The notes: generated from the letters alone by a model not told the origin. Counted from the first letter of the stretch, positions 36,206 through 45,233 are shown. The stretch is 64,000 nucleotides of DNA from Bifidobacterium pseudolongum subsp. globosum (GCF_004155535.1 NZ_RYUH01000006.1:35233-99232), one strand, 5' to 3'. A program made the numbers and translations.

Positions 36206-37209
36206 TGACCCAGACGAACCCCACCGGCACCGCACACACGCCGACGGCGGATGCGGCGCCCGTCATCGATTTCGACAAGTTCAAGCCGACGCGGTCGTAC
36301 ACGGCCGCGCGCAAACGCAAAGACATCGCGATGCGCGCGCTTATCATCCTCGCGTTCATCGTCGCGCTCATCCCGCTCATCTCGGTGCTGTGGACGACGC
36401 TTGTGCGGGGCTTCCGCCGTCTCAACTGGGATTTCCTGGGCCACAACATGACGAACGTCATCGGTGGCAACCCAACGCCGTCGGGCGGCTATGGCGGCAT
36501 CCTGCATGCGATCATCGGCACGTTGGAGATCACGCTCGGCGCGATGCTCATCTCGATCCCGATCGGCGTCATGTGCGCCGTGTACCTCATCGAATACGCC
36601 GGCGGGTCGAAACTCGCGCGCACCATTCACCTGCTCGTGGACGTCATGAGCGGCATCCCGTCGATCGTGGCTGGCCTCTTCGCCTATTCGATGTTCGCGA
36701 TCCTCGTGGGGCCGGGCACGCTCAACGGGTTCGAGGGGTCGGTCGCGCTGTCGCTGCTCATGATCCCGACCGTGGTGAAGACCACCGAGGAGATGCTCAA
36801 GATCGTGCCGAACGACCTGCGTGAGGCGTCGCTCGCTCTCGGTGTGACCAAGCAGCGCACCATCACCAAGGTCGTGTTGCGCACCGCGCTTTCGGGCATC
36901 GTCTCCGGGTCGATCCTCGCGATCGCTCGCGTCATCGGCGAAACGGCGCCGCTGCTCATCACGGCCGGGTACATCGTCTCGACGAACGCGAACCTGTTCG
37001 GCGGCGAGATGACGACGCTGCCGGTGTACGTGTACCAGGAGTATTCGAAGTACCGCGCGAACTGCCCGGCGGACGCCGCAAGCGGATGTGTGACGACGAT
37101 CCCGATGGAGCGCGCGTGGTCCGCCGCGCTCGTGCTCATCGTCATCGTGCTCGTCCTCAACCTCATCGGCAGGATCGTCGCGAAAGTGTTCGCGCCGAAG
37201 AAGAAATAG
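36205..37209 (+). CDS. pstA: Phosphate ABC transporter permease PstA, copy 1
   Basis: A 334-residue permease partner of PstC. After a cytoplasmic N-terminus of about 50 residues there are about six membrane helices. Conserved parts are LVDVMSGIPSIVAGLFAYS, DLREASLALGVTKQRTI (the coupling loop) and ARVIGETAPLLITAG. The start is TGATG: ATG 36205 overlaps the pstC stop codon, with GTG 36202 as an alternative. Confidence 0.95.
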   Translation: MTQTNPTGTAHTPTADAAPVIDFDKFKPTRSYTAARKRKDIAMRALIILAFIVALIPLISVLWTTLVRGFRRLNWDFLGHNMTNVIGGNPTPSGGYGGILHAIIGTLEITLGAMLISIPIGVMCAVYLIEYAGGSKLARTIHLLVDVMSGIPSIVAGLFAYSMFAILVGPGTLNGFEGSVALSLLMIPTVVKTTEEMLKIVPNDLREASLALGVTKQRTITKVVLRTALSGIVSGSILAIARVIGETAPLLITAGYIVSTNANLFGGEMTTLPVYVYQEYSKYRANCPADAASGCVTTIPMERAWSAALVLIVIVLVLNLIGRIVAKVFAPKKK

Positions 37210-37253
37210 ACGGCAAGCCCTTCACAATCGTCTGAACAGCAAGGAAAGAATGT

Positions 37254-38033
37254 ATGGGACAGCAAATTGATGTCAATCATCTCAACATCTACTACGGTAG
37301 TTTTCTCGCGGTGGAGGATGTCAATCTGCACATCGCCGCGAACAAGGTGACGGCGTTCATCGGGCCGTCCGGTTGCGGCAAATCGACCGTGTTGCGCACG
37401 CTCGACCGCATGCATGAGATCACGCCGGGCGCGCACTGCACGGGCGAGGTGCTGCTCGAAGGGCAGAACCTGTACGCCCCGGATGTCGACCCGGTGGCTG
37501 TGCGCCGTGACATCGGCATGGTCTTCCAGCGGCCCAACCCGTTCCCCACCATGTCGATCAGGCAGAACGTGCTCGCCGGCGTCGCGCTCAACAACCGGAA
37601 GATCTCCAAGTCGGACGCCGATGACCTTGTGGAGTGGGCGTTGCGCGGCGCGAACCTGTGGAACGAGGTCAAGGATCGTTTGGACAATCCGGGCATCGGC
37701 CTGTCGGGTGGCCAGCAGCAGCGCCTGTGCATCGCGCGCGCCGTGGCCGTGCACCCGCAGGTGCTGCTCATGGACGAGCCGTGTTCGGCGCTTGACCCGA
37801 TTTCGACGCTCGCGGTGGAGGATCTGATCGAGGAACTCAAGCAGGACTACACGATTGTGATTGTGACGCACAACATGCAGCAGGCGGCGCGTGTGGCCGA
37901 CTATACCGCGTTCTTCAACCTCAAGGCGGTGGGCCAGCCCGGGCACCTGGAGTACTTCGCGGACACGTCCACGATGTTCAACAACCCGCAGAACGAAGAG
38001 GCGGAACGCTACGTGTCGGGCCGCTTCGGCTGA
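37254..38033 (+). CDS. pstB: Phosphate ABC transporter ATP-binding protein PstB, copy 1
   Basis: A 259-residue ABC ATPase. Walker A is GPSGCGKST, the signature is [14 protein letters not shown], Walker B is [13 protein letters not shown], and the switch His is in [14 protein letters not shown]. Full length. ATG 37254 follows CAAGGAAAG. The operon ends in a terminator 20 bp later. The protein is nearly identical to PstB copy 2. Confidence 0.97.
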   Translation: MGQQIDVNHLNIYYGSFLAVEDVNLHIAANKVTAFIGPSGCGKSTVLRTLDRMHEITPGAHCTGEVLLEGQNLYAPDVDPVAVRRDIGMVFQRPNPFPTMSIRQNVLAGVALNNRKISKSDADDLVEWALRGANLWNEVKDRLDNPGIGLSGGQQQRLCIARAVAVHPQVLLMDEPCSALDPISTLAVEDLIEELKQDYTIVIVTHNMQQAARVADYTAFFNLKAVGQPGHLEYFADTSTMFNNPQNEEAERYVSGRFG

Positions 38034-38052
38034 TCCGCACGCAAGTCCATGC

Positions 38053-38087
38053 ATCGGGGTCTTCCAAGGGAGGGCCCCGATTTTTTG
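38053..38087 (+). terminator. Terminator of pst operon 1
   Basis: ATCGGGGTC pairs with GGCCCCGAT, followed by TTTTTT. It isolates pst operon 2, which has its own regulatory repeat. Confidence 0.85.
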
Positions 38088-38123
38088 TATCGGGACGGCG
38101 CATACGCGGGCGTGCCCCACAAC

Positions 38124-38156
38124 GTTGTCCGACTGTTCACCGTGTGTTCACCTGAA
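38124..38156 (+). promoter_or_regulatory. Three-unit PHO box upstream of pstS copy 2
   Basis: Three adjacent 11-bp direct repeats, GTTGTCCGACT, GTTCACCGTGT and GTTCACCTGAA, match the actinobacterial PhoP/RegX3 PHO-box architecture. The box is about 100 bp upstream of ATG 38260. The strong match predicts phosphate-controlled expression of pst operon 2. Confidence 0.8.
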
Positions 38157-38259
38157 CTGGTTTTCGGCACCACCACGCGGTTTTACGCTGGGAGTGTAAT
38201 GCACAACCAGACGAAATCAGGTGGTTTCGTCGACGTCTTGAAAAGAGAACACACAGCTC

Positions 38260-39384
38260 ATGAACAACCACATGGTGACCCGTTCGCTCGCCGCGGTATG
38301 CGGCGTAGGTCTGCTCGCTTCCCTCGCGGCCTGCGGAGACAACACCGCCGCCTCGGAAAGCACATCGGCCACGAAGGATGGCGTCGCATCGCTCACCGGT
38401 GAATACGCCGGCGCCGGCGCGTCATCCCAACAGACGGCCGTCGAAGCATGGATCGAAGGGTTCCGTTCCCAGGCGCCCAACGCCACCGTCGCCTACAACC
38501 CGTCCGGTTCGGGTGCGGGCGTGAGCACATTCCTGACCGGCTCGACCGTCTGGGCGGGCTCCGACAAGGCATTGAGCGCCGAGGAGGTCGAACGGTCGAA
38601 GAGCGTATGCGCGTCGGGCACCGCGTTCGATGTGCCCGTCTATGTCTCCCCGATCGCCGTGGCATTCAACCTCGACGGCATCTCCACCGCGGGCAAGCAC
38701 GTCAACATGGACGCCGCGACCATCGCGAAGGTCTTCAACGGCGAAATCACCCGATGGAACGACCCGGCGATAACCGAACAGAACCCGGGGCTCGACCTGC
38801 CCAACCTCACCATCACCGTGGTCCATCGTTCTGACAAGTCGGGCACGACGCTCAACTTCGTCAGCTACCTCAAAGACGTGGCCCCAAGCGCGTGGCCCCA
38901 CGACCTTTCCGAGAACTGGCCGAACGAAGTGGGGCAGGGCGCCAAGGGCACATCCGGCGTCGTCTCCACGATCAAGCAGGCCAACGGCACCATCGGCTAC
39001 GCCGACTTCTCGCAGGTGGGCGACCTGGGGACGGTCGCCGTCAAGGTGGGCGGCGACTACACGCCCATATCGGCCAGTGCCGCGTCGAAGGTCATCGCGG
39101 ATTCGCCGGTCGACACCAGCGTCGACGGTGACAACCGTATCGTCGTCGACATCAACCACAAGACCGCGGCCACCGGCGCGTACCCGATCGTGCTCGTCTC
39201 GTACGACATCGTGTGCCCCGCGTACAAGGAGTCCAAGGACGCGACATTCGCCAAGGCGTGGCTCACCTACGTCACCAGCGCCGAAGGGCAGAAGGCCGCG
39301 CAGGACGCCGCCGGCACCGCACCATTGCCAAGCAACCTGGCGGGCAAGATCACGGCGTCGATCGATCAGATCAAGGTCGGCTGA
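38260..39384 (+). CDS. pstS: Phosphate ABC transporter, phosphate-binding lipoprotein, copy 2
   Basis: A 374-residue paralogue of the first PstS. The signal peptide has the lipobox SLAAC. The same phosphate-contact segments are present: GAGASSQQTAVEAW, YNPSGSGAGVSTFLTG and SDKSGTTLN. It diverges from copy 1 mainly in surface stretches and in the region right after the lipid Cys, so affinity or specificity may differ. ATG 38260 follows GAAAAGAGAA. An internal ATG at 38272 is less likely. Confidence 0.96.
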   Translation: MNNHMVTRSLAAVCGVGLLASLAACGDNTAASESTSATKDGVASLTGEYAGAGASSQQTAVEAWIEGFRSQAPNATVAYNPSGSGAGVSTFLTGSTVWAGSDKALSAEEVERSKSVCASGTAFDVPVYVSPIAVAFNLDGISTAGKHVNMDAATIAKVFNGEITRWNDPAITEQNPGLDLPNLTITVVHRSDKSGTTLNFVSYLKDVAPSAWPHDLSENWPNEVGQGAKGTSGVVSTIKQANGTIGYADFSQVGDLGTVAVKVGGDYTPISASAASKVIADSPVDTSVDGDNRIVVDINHKTAATGAYPIVLVSYDIVCPAYKESKDATFAKAWLTYVTSAEGQKAAQDAAGTAPLPSNLAGKITASIDQIKVG

Positions 39385-39390
39385 CGCACC

Positions 39391-40362
39391 ATGACCAGTA
39401 CGACCCGTACCAGCGAACGGCACAATGACGCGCTCCGGCGCGCCAACGGGGCCATGGCCGACCGTCTGTTCAAAGGGGCGGCCTACGGCAGCGGGCTGTT
39501 GATCCTCGGCCTGCTCGCCGCGGTCGCCGTCTTCCTGCTCATGCGCGCATGGCCCGCCGTGGCCGGTCCGCGCAGCGCGACCCAGGAGGTCATCGCGAGT
39601 TTCACTGGCGGCCGGTTCGACTCGTTCGTGCACTACGTCGGGCCGCTCCTCTTCGGTTCGGTCCTCGTCGCCGCGCTCGCGCTTGCCATCGCGTTCTTCG
39701 TCTCCATCGGCATCGCGATCTTCATCTCGCAGTACGCGCCACGGCGCCTCGCCGCCGGCCTCAACACCGTCGTCGATCTGCTCGCCGCGATTCCCTCGGT
39801 CGTCTACGGCCTGTGGGGCGCGCTCGTGCTTGTGCCGGCCACTTACCCGTTCTGGGATTGGACGGCGCAGCATCTGGGCTGGATCCCATTGTTCGCCGGC
39901 CCCGCCGCCAATCCGCCGCGCACCGTCGCCACCGTCGCGCTCGTGCTGGCCGTCATGATCCTGCCGATCATCACTTCGATGACGCGCGACGTGTTCATGC
40001 AGGCGCCGTGGCTGCACCAGGAGGCGGCGCTCGCGCTCGGCGCGACGAAGTGGGAGACGATCAAGCTCGCGGTGCTGCCGTTCGGCAGATCCGGCATCAT
40101 ATCCGCTTCGATGCTCGGCCTGGGTCGTGCGCTCGGCGAGACGATGGCCGTGCTCATGATCCTGTCCCCGGGATTCGGCTATTCGTTCAACCTGCTCGAA
40201 GCGTCCAAAGACCAGACCATCGCCGCGAACATCGCCGCGCAATACGCGGAGGCGAACAATCTGGGCGTCAGCGTGCTCATCGCGACTGGACTGGTGCTCT
40301 TCGCGATCACGTTCGGCGTGAATTACGCGGCGCGCAGACTGACACGGAAGGCAACCTTATGA
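39391..40362 (+). CDS. pstC: Phosphate ABC transporter permease PstC, copy 2
   Basis: A 323-residue permease with the same layout as copy 1: six helices, the coupling loop QAPWLHQEAALALGATKWET, and GLGRALGETMAVLMILSPG. The N-terminus differs from copy 1. The start is ATG 39391, 6 bp after the pstS stop. Its stop overlaps pstA by 4 bp (ATGA). Confidence 0.95.
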   Translation: MTSTTRTSERHNDALRRANGAMADRLFKGAAYGSGLLILGLLAAVAVFLLMRAWPAVAGPRSATQEVIASFTGGRFDSFVHYVGPLLFGSVLVAALALAIAFFVSIGIAIFISQYAPRRLAAGLNTVVDLLAAIPSVVYGLWGALVLVPATYPFWDWTAQHLGWIPLFAGPAANPPRTVATVALVLAVMILPIITSMTRDVFMQAPWLHQEAALALGATKWETIKLAVLPFGRSGIISASMLGLGRALGETMAVLMILSPGFGYSFNLLEASKDQTIAANIAAQYAEANNLGVSVLIATGLVLFAITFGVNYAARRLTRKATL

Positions 40363-41354
40363 CGACAATCGATCACGGCGCACTGCTCGACACGCAGCAC
40401 ATGATCCCCGACATCGACGCATTCAAGACGTCGCGCTCCACGGCCAAGGCGCGCGCACGCAAGGACCAGATCATGCGGGTCCTGTTCACGGCCACGTTCG
40501 TGGTCGCCACGATCCCGCTCGTCTCACTGCTGTGGACCACGGTGGCCAATGGCGCGAAACGTCTCAACGTCGGGTTCCTCACCCACAACATGACCGGCGT
40601 CATCGGCGGCAACCCCACGGTCGTCGGCGGCTATGGCGGCGTGCTGCACGCGATCATCGGCACGTTGGAGATCACGCTCGGCGCGATGGCCATCTCCATC
40701 CCCATCGGCGTCATGTGCGCCGTGTACCTCATCGAATACGCGAAAGACGGCCGGCTCGCCAAGACGATCCGCCTGCTCGTGGACGTCATGAGCGGCATCC
40801 CGTCGATCGTCGCGGGCCTCTTCGCACTCTCGCTCTTCGCGATCGTGTGCGGTCCCGGCACGTTCAACGGGGTCGAAGGGTCAGTCGCGCTCGCGCTGCT
40901 CATGCTGCCCACGGTGTGCAAATCCTCGGAGGAGATGCTCAGGATCGTGCCGAACGAGCTGCGCGAGGCGTCCCTCGCATTGGGCGTGACCAAGCAGCGC
41001 ACCATCACCAAGGTCGTGTTGCGCACCGCGCTGCCCGGCATCGTCTCCGGTTCGATCCTCGCCGTCGCGCGCGTGATCGGCGAGACCGCGCCACTGCTCA
41101 TGACGGCAGGCTACATCGTCTCGACGAACGTGAACCTATTCAGCGGGCAGATGACGACTTTGCCGGTGTACGTGTACCAGGAATATTCGAAACTCACCGC
41201 GAACTGCCCGCCGAACGCCGGCGCGTCATGTGTGACGACGATCCCGATGGAGCGCGCGTGGTCCGCCGCGCTCGTGCTCATCGTCATCGTGCTCGTCCTC
41301 AACCTCATCGGCAGACTCGTCGCGAAGATCTGTTCGGTCAGCACCGAACGCTGA
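40359..41354 (+). CDS. pstA: Phosphate ABC transporter permease PstA, copy 2
   Basis: A 331-residue permease. It has a hydrophilic N-terminus of about 45 residues and about six helices. LVDVMSGIPSIVAGLFALS, ELREASLALGVTKQRTI and ARVIGETAPLLMTAG are conserved. ATG 40359 overlaps the pstC stop. The same frame stays open far upstream because of GC bias, but that part is not translated. Confidence 0.95.
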   Translation: MTTIDHGALLDTQHMIPDIDAFKTSRSTAKARARKDQIMRVLFTATFVVATIPLVSLLWTTVANGAKRLNVGFLTHNMTGVIGGNPTVVGGYGGVLHAIIGTLEITLGAMAISIPIGVMCAVYLIEYAKDGRLAKTIRLLVDVMSGIPSIVAGLFALSLFAIVCGPGTFNGVEGSVALALLMLPTVCKSSEEMLRIVPNELREASLALGVTKQRTITKVVLRTALPGIVSGSILAVARVIGETAPLLMTAGYIVSTNVNLFSGQMTTLPVYVYQEYSKLTANCPPNAGASCVTTIPMERAWSAALVLIVIVLVLNLIGRLVAKICSVSTER

Positions 41355-41369
41355 AAGGAACTCCCCGCC

Positions 41370-42149
41370 ATGGGACAACAGATTGATGTCAACCATCTCA
41401 ACATCTACTACGGTGACTTCCTCGCGGTAGAGGACGTCAACATCAACATCGCCGCCAACAAGGTCACCGCGTTCATCGGGCCGTCCGGTTGCGGCAAGTC
41501 GACCGTGTTGTGCACGCTCGACCGCATGCATGAGATCACGCCGGGCGCGCACTGCACGGGCGAGGTGCTGCTCGAAGGGCGCGACCTGTATGCGAAAGAC
41601 GTGGATCCGGTGGCCGTGCGCCGTGACATCGGCATGGTCTTCCAGCGGCCCAACCCGTTCCCCACCATGTCAATCCGCGAGAATGTGCTCGCGGGCGTGC
41701 GCCTCAACAACCGGAAGATCACGAAGTCGGACGCCGATGACCTTGTGGAGTGGGCGTTGCGCGGCGCGAACCTGTGGAACGAGGTCAAGGACCGTTTGGG
41801 CCATCCCGGCGTGGGGTTGTCGGGTGGCCAGCAGCAGCGCCTGTGCATCGCGCGCGCCGTGGCCGTGCACCCCACCGTGCTGCTCATGGACGAGCCGTGT
41901 TCGGCGCTTGACCCGATTTCGACGCTCGCGGTGGAAGACCTGATCGAGGAACTCAAGCAGGACTACACGATTGTGATTGTGACGCACAACATGCAGCAGG
42001 CGGCACGCATCGCCGATTACACGGCGTTCTTCAACCTCAAGGCGGTGGGGCAACCCGGTCACCTCGAGTACTTCGCCGACACCGCCACGATGTTCAACAA
42101 CCCGCAGAACGAAGAGGCGGAACGCTACGTCTCCGGCCACTTCGGCTGA
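41370..42149 (+). CDS. pstB: Phosphate ABC transporter ATP-binding protein PstB, copy 2
   Basis: A 259-residue ATPase nearly identical to copy 1. Walker [10 protein letters not shown], signature [14 protein letters not shown] and Walker [14 protein letters not shown] are present. Small differences include VLCTLDRM in place of VLRTLDRM after Walker A. Long runs of identical DNA in the central part suggest recent duplication or gene conversion. ATG 41370 follows GAAAGGAACTC. No strong terminator is visible before the purine permease. Confidence 0.97.
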   Translation: MGQQIDVNHLNIYYGDFLAVEDVNINIAANKVTAFIGPSGCGKSTVLCTLDRMHEITPGAHCTGEVLLEGRDLYAKDVDPVAVRRDIGMVFQRPNPFPTMSIRENVLAGVRLNNRKITKSDADDLVEWALRGANLWNEVKDRLGHPGVGLSGGQQQRLCIARAVAVHPTVLLMDEPCSALDPISTLAVEDLIEELKQDYTIVIVTHNMQQAARIADYTAFFNLKAVGQPGHLEYFADTATMFNNPQNEEAERYVSGHFG

Positions 42150-42271
42150 TCGGGGTTGATACGCCGGGCCTGTGTGTCAGCCCGTCAGAGTGCCTGTTTG
42201 TTCGCTTCGGTCGTAGTGTTCGATGTGCGTCGCCGCGGGTCGGCAACATCCCGAACACATTCGCGTGGTAG

Positions 42272-42312
42272 CTTCGTGCTGTTCCGCCCTCGGGCGGGCA
42301 TCAACAACGAAG
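42272..42312 (+). other. Possible structured leader before the purine permease gene
   Basis: A compact hairpin: CTTCGT pairs with ACGAAG (42272-42277 with 42307-42312), enclosing CCGCCC-TC-GGGCGG. It ends about 28 bp before the start codon. It does not match a riboswitch class that I can recognise. Regulation is only a possibility. Confidence 0.35.
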
Positions 42313-42340
42313 GTTTCACGAGAAGAAAAAACAGGTTTCC

Positions 42341-43738
42341 ATGGAGAAGTTTTTCCATTTGAAAGAGAACGGCACGTCCGTGTCGACCGAGTTCATGGCC
42401 GGCCTCACCACGTTCTTTGCGATGTCCTACATCATCATCGTCAACCCGCAGATCCTTTCGCAGACCGGCATGCCGTGGGGCGGCGTCTTCCTCGCCACCA
42501 TCATCGCGTCCATCGTCGGCACGCTCGTCATGGGCCTGTTCGCGAACGTGCCGTATGCGCTCGCTCCGGGCATGGGCCTCAACGCGTTCTTCACCTACAC
42601 CGTCTGCTTCGGCCTCGGCTTCACGTGGCAGGAGACGCTGTGCATGGTATTCCTGTGCGGTCTGATCAACATCCTCATCACGGTCACCAAGGTGCGCCAG
42701 ATGATCATCCGCGCCATCCCCGATGCACTGCAGCACGCGATCGGCGGCGGCATCGGCCTGTTCGTGGCATACGTGGGCCTGCTCAACGTGGACCTCATCA
42801 CGTTCTCCACGAAAGACGCCGAGTCGGCCGGCAAGGGCCTGTCCACCGGCGCCACGCCGGGCCTCGCCACGCTCAACAGCCCCACGCTGTGGCTGTTCCT
42901 CATCGGTCTGCTGCTCGTCATCGTCTTCACGATCCTCAAGATCAAGGGCGGCATGCTGCTCGCCATCGTCATCACCACGGTCATCGGCATCCCGATGGGC
43001 CTGACCACGATGAACAACTCGATCTCGATCGGCGACGCGTTCGGCCAGCTGCCGCAGACATTCGGCGCGCTGTTCACCGGCGAGGGCTTCGGTTCGCTCT
43101 TCTCGAACCCAGGGCGTCTGCCGCTCGTGCTCGTCACGATCTTCGCGTTCTCGATGTCCGACGTGTTCGACACGCTGGGCACGTTCATCGGCACCGGCCG
43201 CCGCACCGGCATCTTCTCGAAGGCCGACGAGGAATCGGCTGAGAACGGCTCCGGCTTCAAGACCAAGATGGACAAGGCGCTCTTCGCCGACTCCGTGGCC
43301 ACGTCGATCGGCGCGATCTTCGGCACGTCGAACACCACTACGTACGTCGAATCGTCCGCCGGCATCGCCGCGGGCGGCCGCACCGGCCTCACCTCGGTCT
43401 TCGTCTCGCTGTTCTTCGCGCTGTCGATCTTCTTCGCCCCGGTCGTCTCCGCCGTGCCGAGCGCGGCCACGGCCGGCGTGCTCGTCATCGTCGGCTGCAT
43501 GATGGCGGCCTCGCTCAAGGAAGTTCGTTGGGACGACATCAGCGAGGCGATCCCGGCGTTCTTCGCCTCGGTGTTCATGGCGTTCGCGTACTCGATCAGC
43601 TACGGCATCGCCGCTGGCTTCATTACGTACTGCATCGTCAAGGTGTGCCGCAAGAAGGCGAGCGAAGTGCATCCGATCGTCTGGATCGTCTCCGCCCTCT
43701 TCATCCTCGACTTCGTGTGCATGGCCATCCTGCAGTAG
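42341..43738 (+). CDS. pbuG: NCS2 family purine (guanine/hypoxanthine) permease
   Basis: A 465-residue integral membrane transporter of the AzgA/PbuG branch. N-terminal signatures are STEFMAGLTTFFAMSYIIIVNP and VPYALAPGMGLNAFFTYTV. Later come the VFDTLGTFIGTGRRTG motif and TSNTTTYVESSAGIAAGGRTGL, both typical of NCS2 purine permeases. There are about 12-14 helices. It imports purine bases by proton symport. ATG 42341 is chosen, with AACAGG upstream. Specificity between adenine, guanine and hypoxanthine cannot be fixed from sequence. Confidence 0.92.
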   Translation: MEKFFHLKENGTSVSTEFMAGLTTFFAMSYIIIVNPQILSQTGMPWGGVFLATIIASIVGTLVMGLFANVPYALAPGMGLNAFFTYTVCFGLGFTWQETLCMVFLCGLINILITVTKVRQMIIRAIPDALQHAIGGGIGLFVAYVGLLNVDLITFSTKDAESAGKGLSTGATPGLATLNSPTLWLFLIGLLLVIVFTILKIKGGMLLAIVITTVIGIPMGLTTMNNSISIGDAFGQLPQTFGALFTGEGFGSLFSNPGRLPLVLVTIFAFSMSDVFDTLGTFIGTGRRTGIFSKADEESAENGSGFKTKMDKALFADSVATSIGAIFGTSNTTTYVESSAGIAAGGRTGLTSVFVSLFFALSIFFAPVVSAVPSAATAGVLVIVGCMMAASLKEVRWDDISEAIPAFFASVFMAFAYSISYGIAAGFITYCIVKVCRKKASEVHPIVWIVSALFILDFVCMAILQ

Positions 43739-43757
43739 CCAGGTCTGCCCCCAACCG

Positions 43758-43798
43758 CAAGGGTGGTGTACATGGAATGTCCATGTACACCACCCTTG
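43758..43798 (+). terminator. Long perfect hairpin after pbuG
   Basis: CAAGGGTGGTGTACATGGA is followed after ATG by its exact complement, a 19-bp perfect stem with a 3-nt loop. There is no T-run. It may function as an RNA stabiliser or inefficient terminator. Its right arm runs into a tandem repeat. Confidence 0.6.
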
Positions 43799-43890
43799 TG
43801 CTGTGCCCCCTTGTGCTGTGCCCCCTTGTGCTGTGCCCCCTTGTGCTGTGCCCCCTGCTGTGCCCCCTGCTGTGCCCCCTTGTGGTGTGC
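43793..43890 (+). repeat. Tandem repeat, 15-bp and 12-bp units
   Basis: Four copies of CCCTTGTGCTGTGCC start at 43793, 43808, 43823 and 43838. They are followed by two shortened copies, CCCTGCTGTGCC (43853, 43865), and a degenerate last copy. The uniformity suggests slippage and likely strain-to-strain length variation. Not coding. Confidence 0.9.
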
Positions 43891-43956
43891 CGCCTTTTTG
43901 GTGTACCGCCCCACACCTCTTTTGGTGTACCATCTTTGTGATGCATCTTCCTTATT

Positions 43957-44095
43957 GTTACGGGTAGTGCTTCTGTGGCTACGGGTAGTGCTTCTACCCG
44001 TGCTTTCGCTCCAAAATCGTTGAGAAATAGCGGTTTTTTGAGTAGTGCTTACCCGGAAAAACACTACCCGTAGCGAAGAAAGCACTACCCGTAGC
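43957..44095. repeat. REPIN-like inverted repeat element, copy C
   Basis: Left units are GTTACGGGTAGTGCTTC (43957-43973) and GCTACGGGTAGTGCTTC (43978-43994). Inverted units are near 44058-44074 and 44079-44095. The centre reads AATCGTTGAGAAATAGCGG, related to that of copies A and B. It lies between the convergent pbuG and metal-binding lipoprotein genes. Confidence 0.88.
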
Positions 44096-44126
44096 AGGGA
44101 GGGGAGGAGAGGCTTGCAACATATAA

Positions 44127-44156
44127 AGACTGCCCGTATTTGGCTACGGGCAGTCT
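44127..44156 (-). terminator. Terminator of the metal-binding lipoprotein gene
   Basis: AGACTGCCCGTA pairs with TACGGGCAGTCT (12-bp stem, 6-nt loop), and a T-rich stretch follows on the minus strand. The stem contains TACGGGCAGT, close to the repeat-unit core TACGGGTAGT. Confidence 0.8.
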
Positions 44157-44181
44157 GGAGGGAGTGAGCTAGCGGCAGTGC

Positions 44182-45099
44182 TCACTTCTTCTGCGTGGCT
44201 TGCATCTGGTCGATGATCTCGGTGATCCACTCGTGCAGGCCCTTGTAGTTGGAAGGCATCTGCTCGGTCATATCGACCACGGGCACATTGCCGGAGTCCG
44301 CGGCGGAGATGAGCTGGTCGGTCATGTCGCTCGGCTCCTGCGAGTTGATGATCAGCATCTTCGCGTCGCCCTTCTTGAGCAGGTCGGTGAACTGCTTGAT
44401 GTCGGACGGCGTTGGCTCGCTCTCGTTCGCGGCGGCCTGCTTGTAGCCCTTCGGCGTCACATCCTTGAGCCCCATGTCGTCGGCCAGGTATTCGCCCACC
44501 GACTCCGTGGCGGCGTACGGCATGGCGTCGTCGGCCTGCGCCACGGTGGCGAGCTGTTCCTCGAGCTTGTCTTCGGCGGCCTGCCACTTCTCATTGAGCG
44601 CCTGGAACTGCGCCTTGTGCTCGGGCATGATCTTTTCGTACGCGGCGGTGATCGCGTCGGCCGTCTTCACGCGCACGTCGGATGAGAACCACACGTGCGG
44701 GTTGTCCCCGGTCTTCTTGCCGCCTTCGTCCGCGGCGTCGATCACGATCGCCTTGGACTGCTCGGCCGCTTTGACCGCCCATTCGTCATAGCCGGCGCCG
44801 TTGACGATCGCGACCTGTGCGTGCTGGAATTTCGAGATGTCGTTGGACGTCGGCTCGTAATCATGCGCGTCGGTGCTCGTGTTGTTGAGGATCGACGTGA
44901 CGTCCACGTACGACCCGCCCAGTTCCTTCGCGAGCGAACCCCACTGGTTCGAGGCGGCGATCACGGTGATCACGCCGTCTTTGTCTGCCGTGCTCGACGC
45001 GGATGGCGAAGCTTCGCTTTGGCCGGAGCACGCCGCCACGCTGGCCGCCAATACGATGGCGGTGAGTGCGGCGAACGCCCGGCGAATCCATGTGTTCAT
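44182..45099 (-). CDS. Metal (zinc/manganese) ABC transporter substrate-binding lipoprotein
   Basis: A 305-residue ZnuA/AdcA-like lipoprotein. The signal peptide ends in a lipobox, SVAAC. Metal-ligand His residues are seen in STDAHDYEPT and NPHVWFSS. The His-rich loop of many zinc proteins is absent, and an acidic residue pattern near NVPVVDMTEQMP completes the site. No permease or ATPase gene is adjacent, so it must partner with a transporter elsewhere. ATG 45099 follows GAAGGAAG. A Zur-type operator lies about 135 bp upstream, which favours zinc. Confidence 0.9.
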   Translation of the reverse strand: MNTWIRRAFAALTAIVLAASVAACSGQSEASPSASSTADKDGVITVIAASNQWGSLAKELGGSYVDVTSILNNTSTDAHDYEPTSNDISKFQHAQVAIVNGAGYDEWAVKAAEQSKAIVIDAADEGGKKTGDNPHVWFSSDVRVKTADAITAAYEKIMPEHKAQFQALNEKWQAAEDKLEEQLATVAQADDAMPYAATESVGEYLADDMGLKDVTPKGYKQAAANESEPTPSDIKQFTDLLKKGDAKMLIINSQEPSDMTDQLISAADSGNVPVVDMTEQMPSNYKGLHEWITEIIDQMQATQKK

Positions 45100-45233
45100 A
45101 AGTGCTTCCTTCACTGTTCGGTGCTGGTGTTCGGTTGCGTGTCTACGTCTGTACGGCCCGCCCGCGCGCATACATATACATACATATATATGAGCGCATA
45201 GCGGGGCTCTGATATTCGAGCATAGCACACTAC

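Noticed and set aside
40359..41354. Fusion of pstC and pstA copy 2 suggested by one long frame beginning at 39549
   Set aside because: The upstream part of that frame is the out-of-frame shadow of pstC. PstA has its own ATG at 40359 overlapping the pstC stop.
42272..42312. Purine riboswitch before the purine permease
   Set aside because: The region folds as a simple hairpin and lacks the conserved three-way junction and loop sequences of purine riboswitches.
43793..43890. Possible CRISPR array
   Set aside because: The units are head-to-tail without unique spacers and only 12-15 bp long. No cas genes are nearby.
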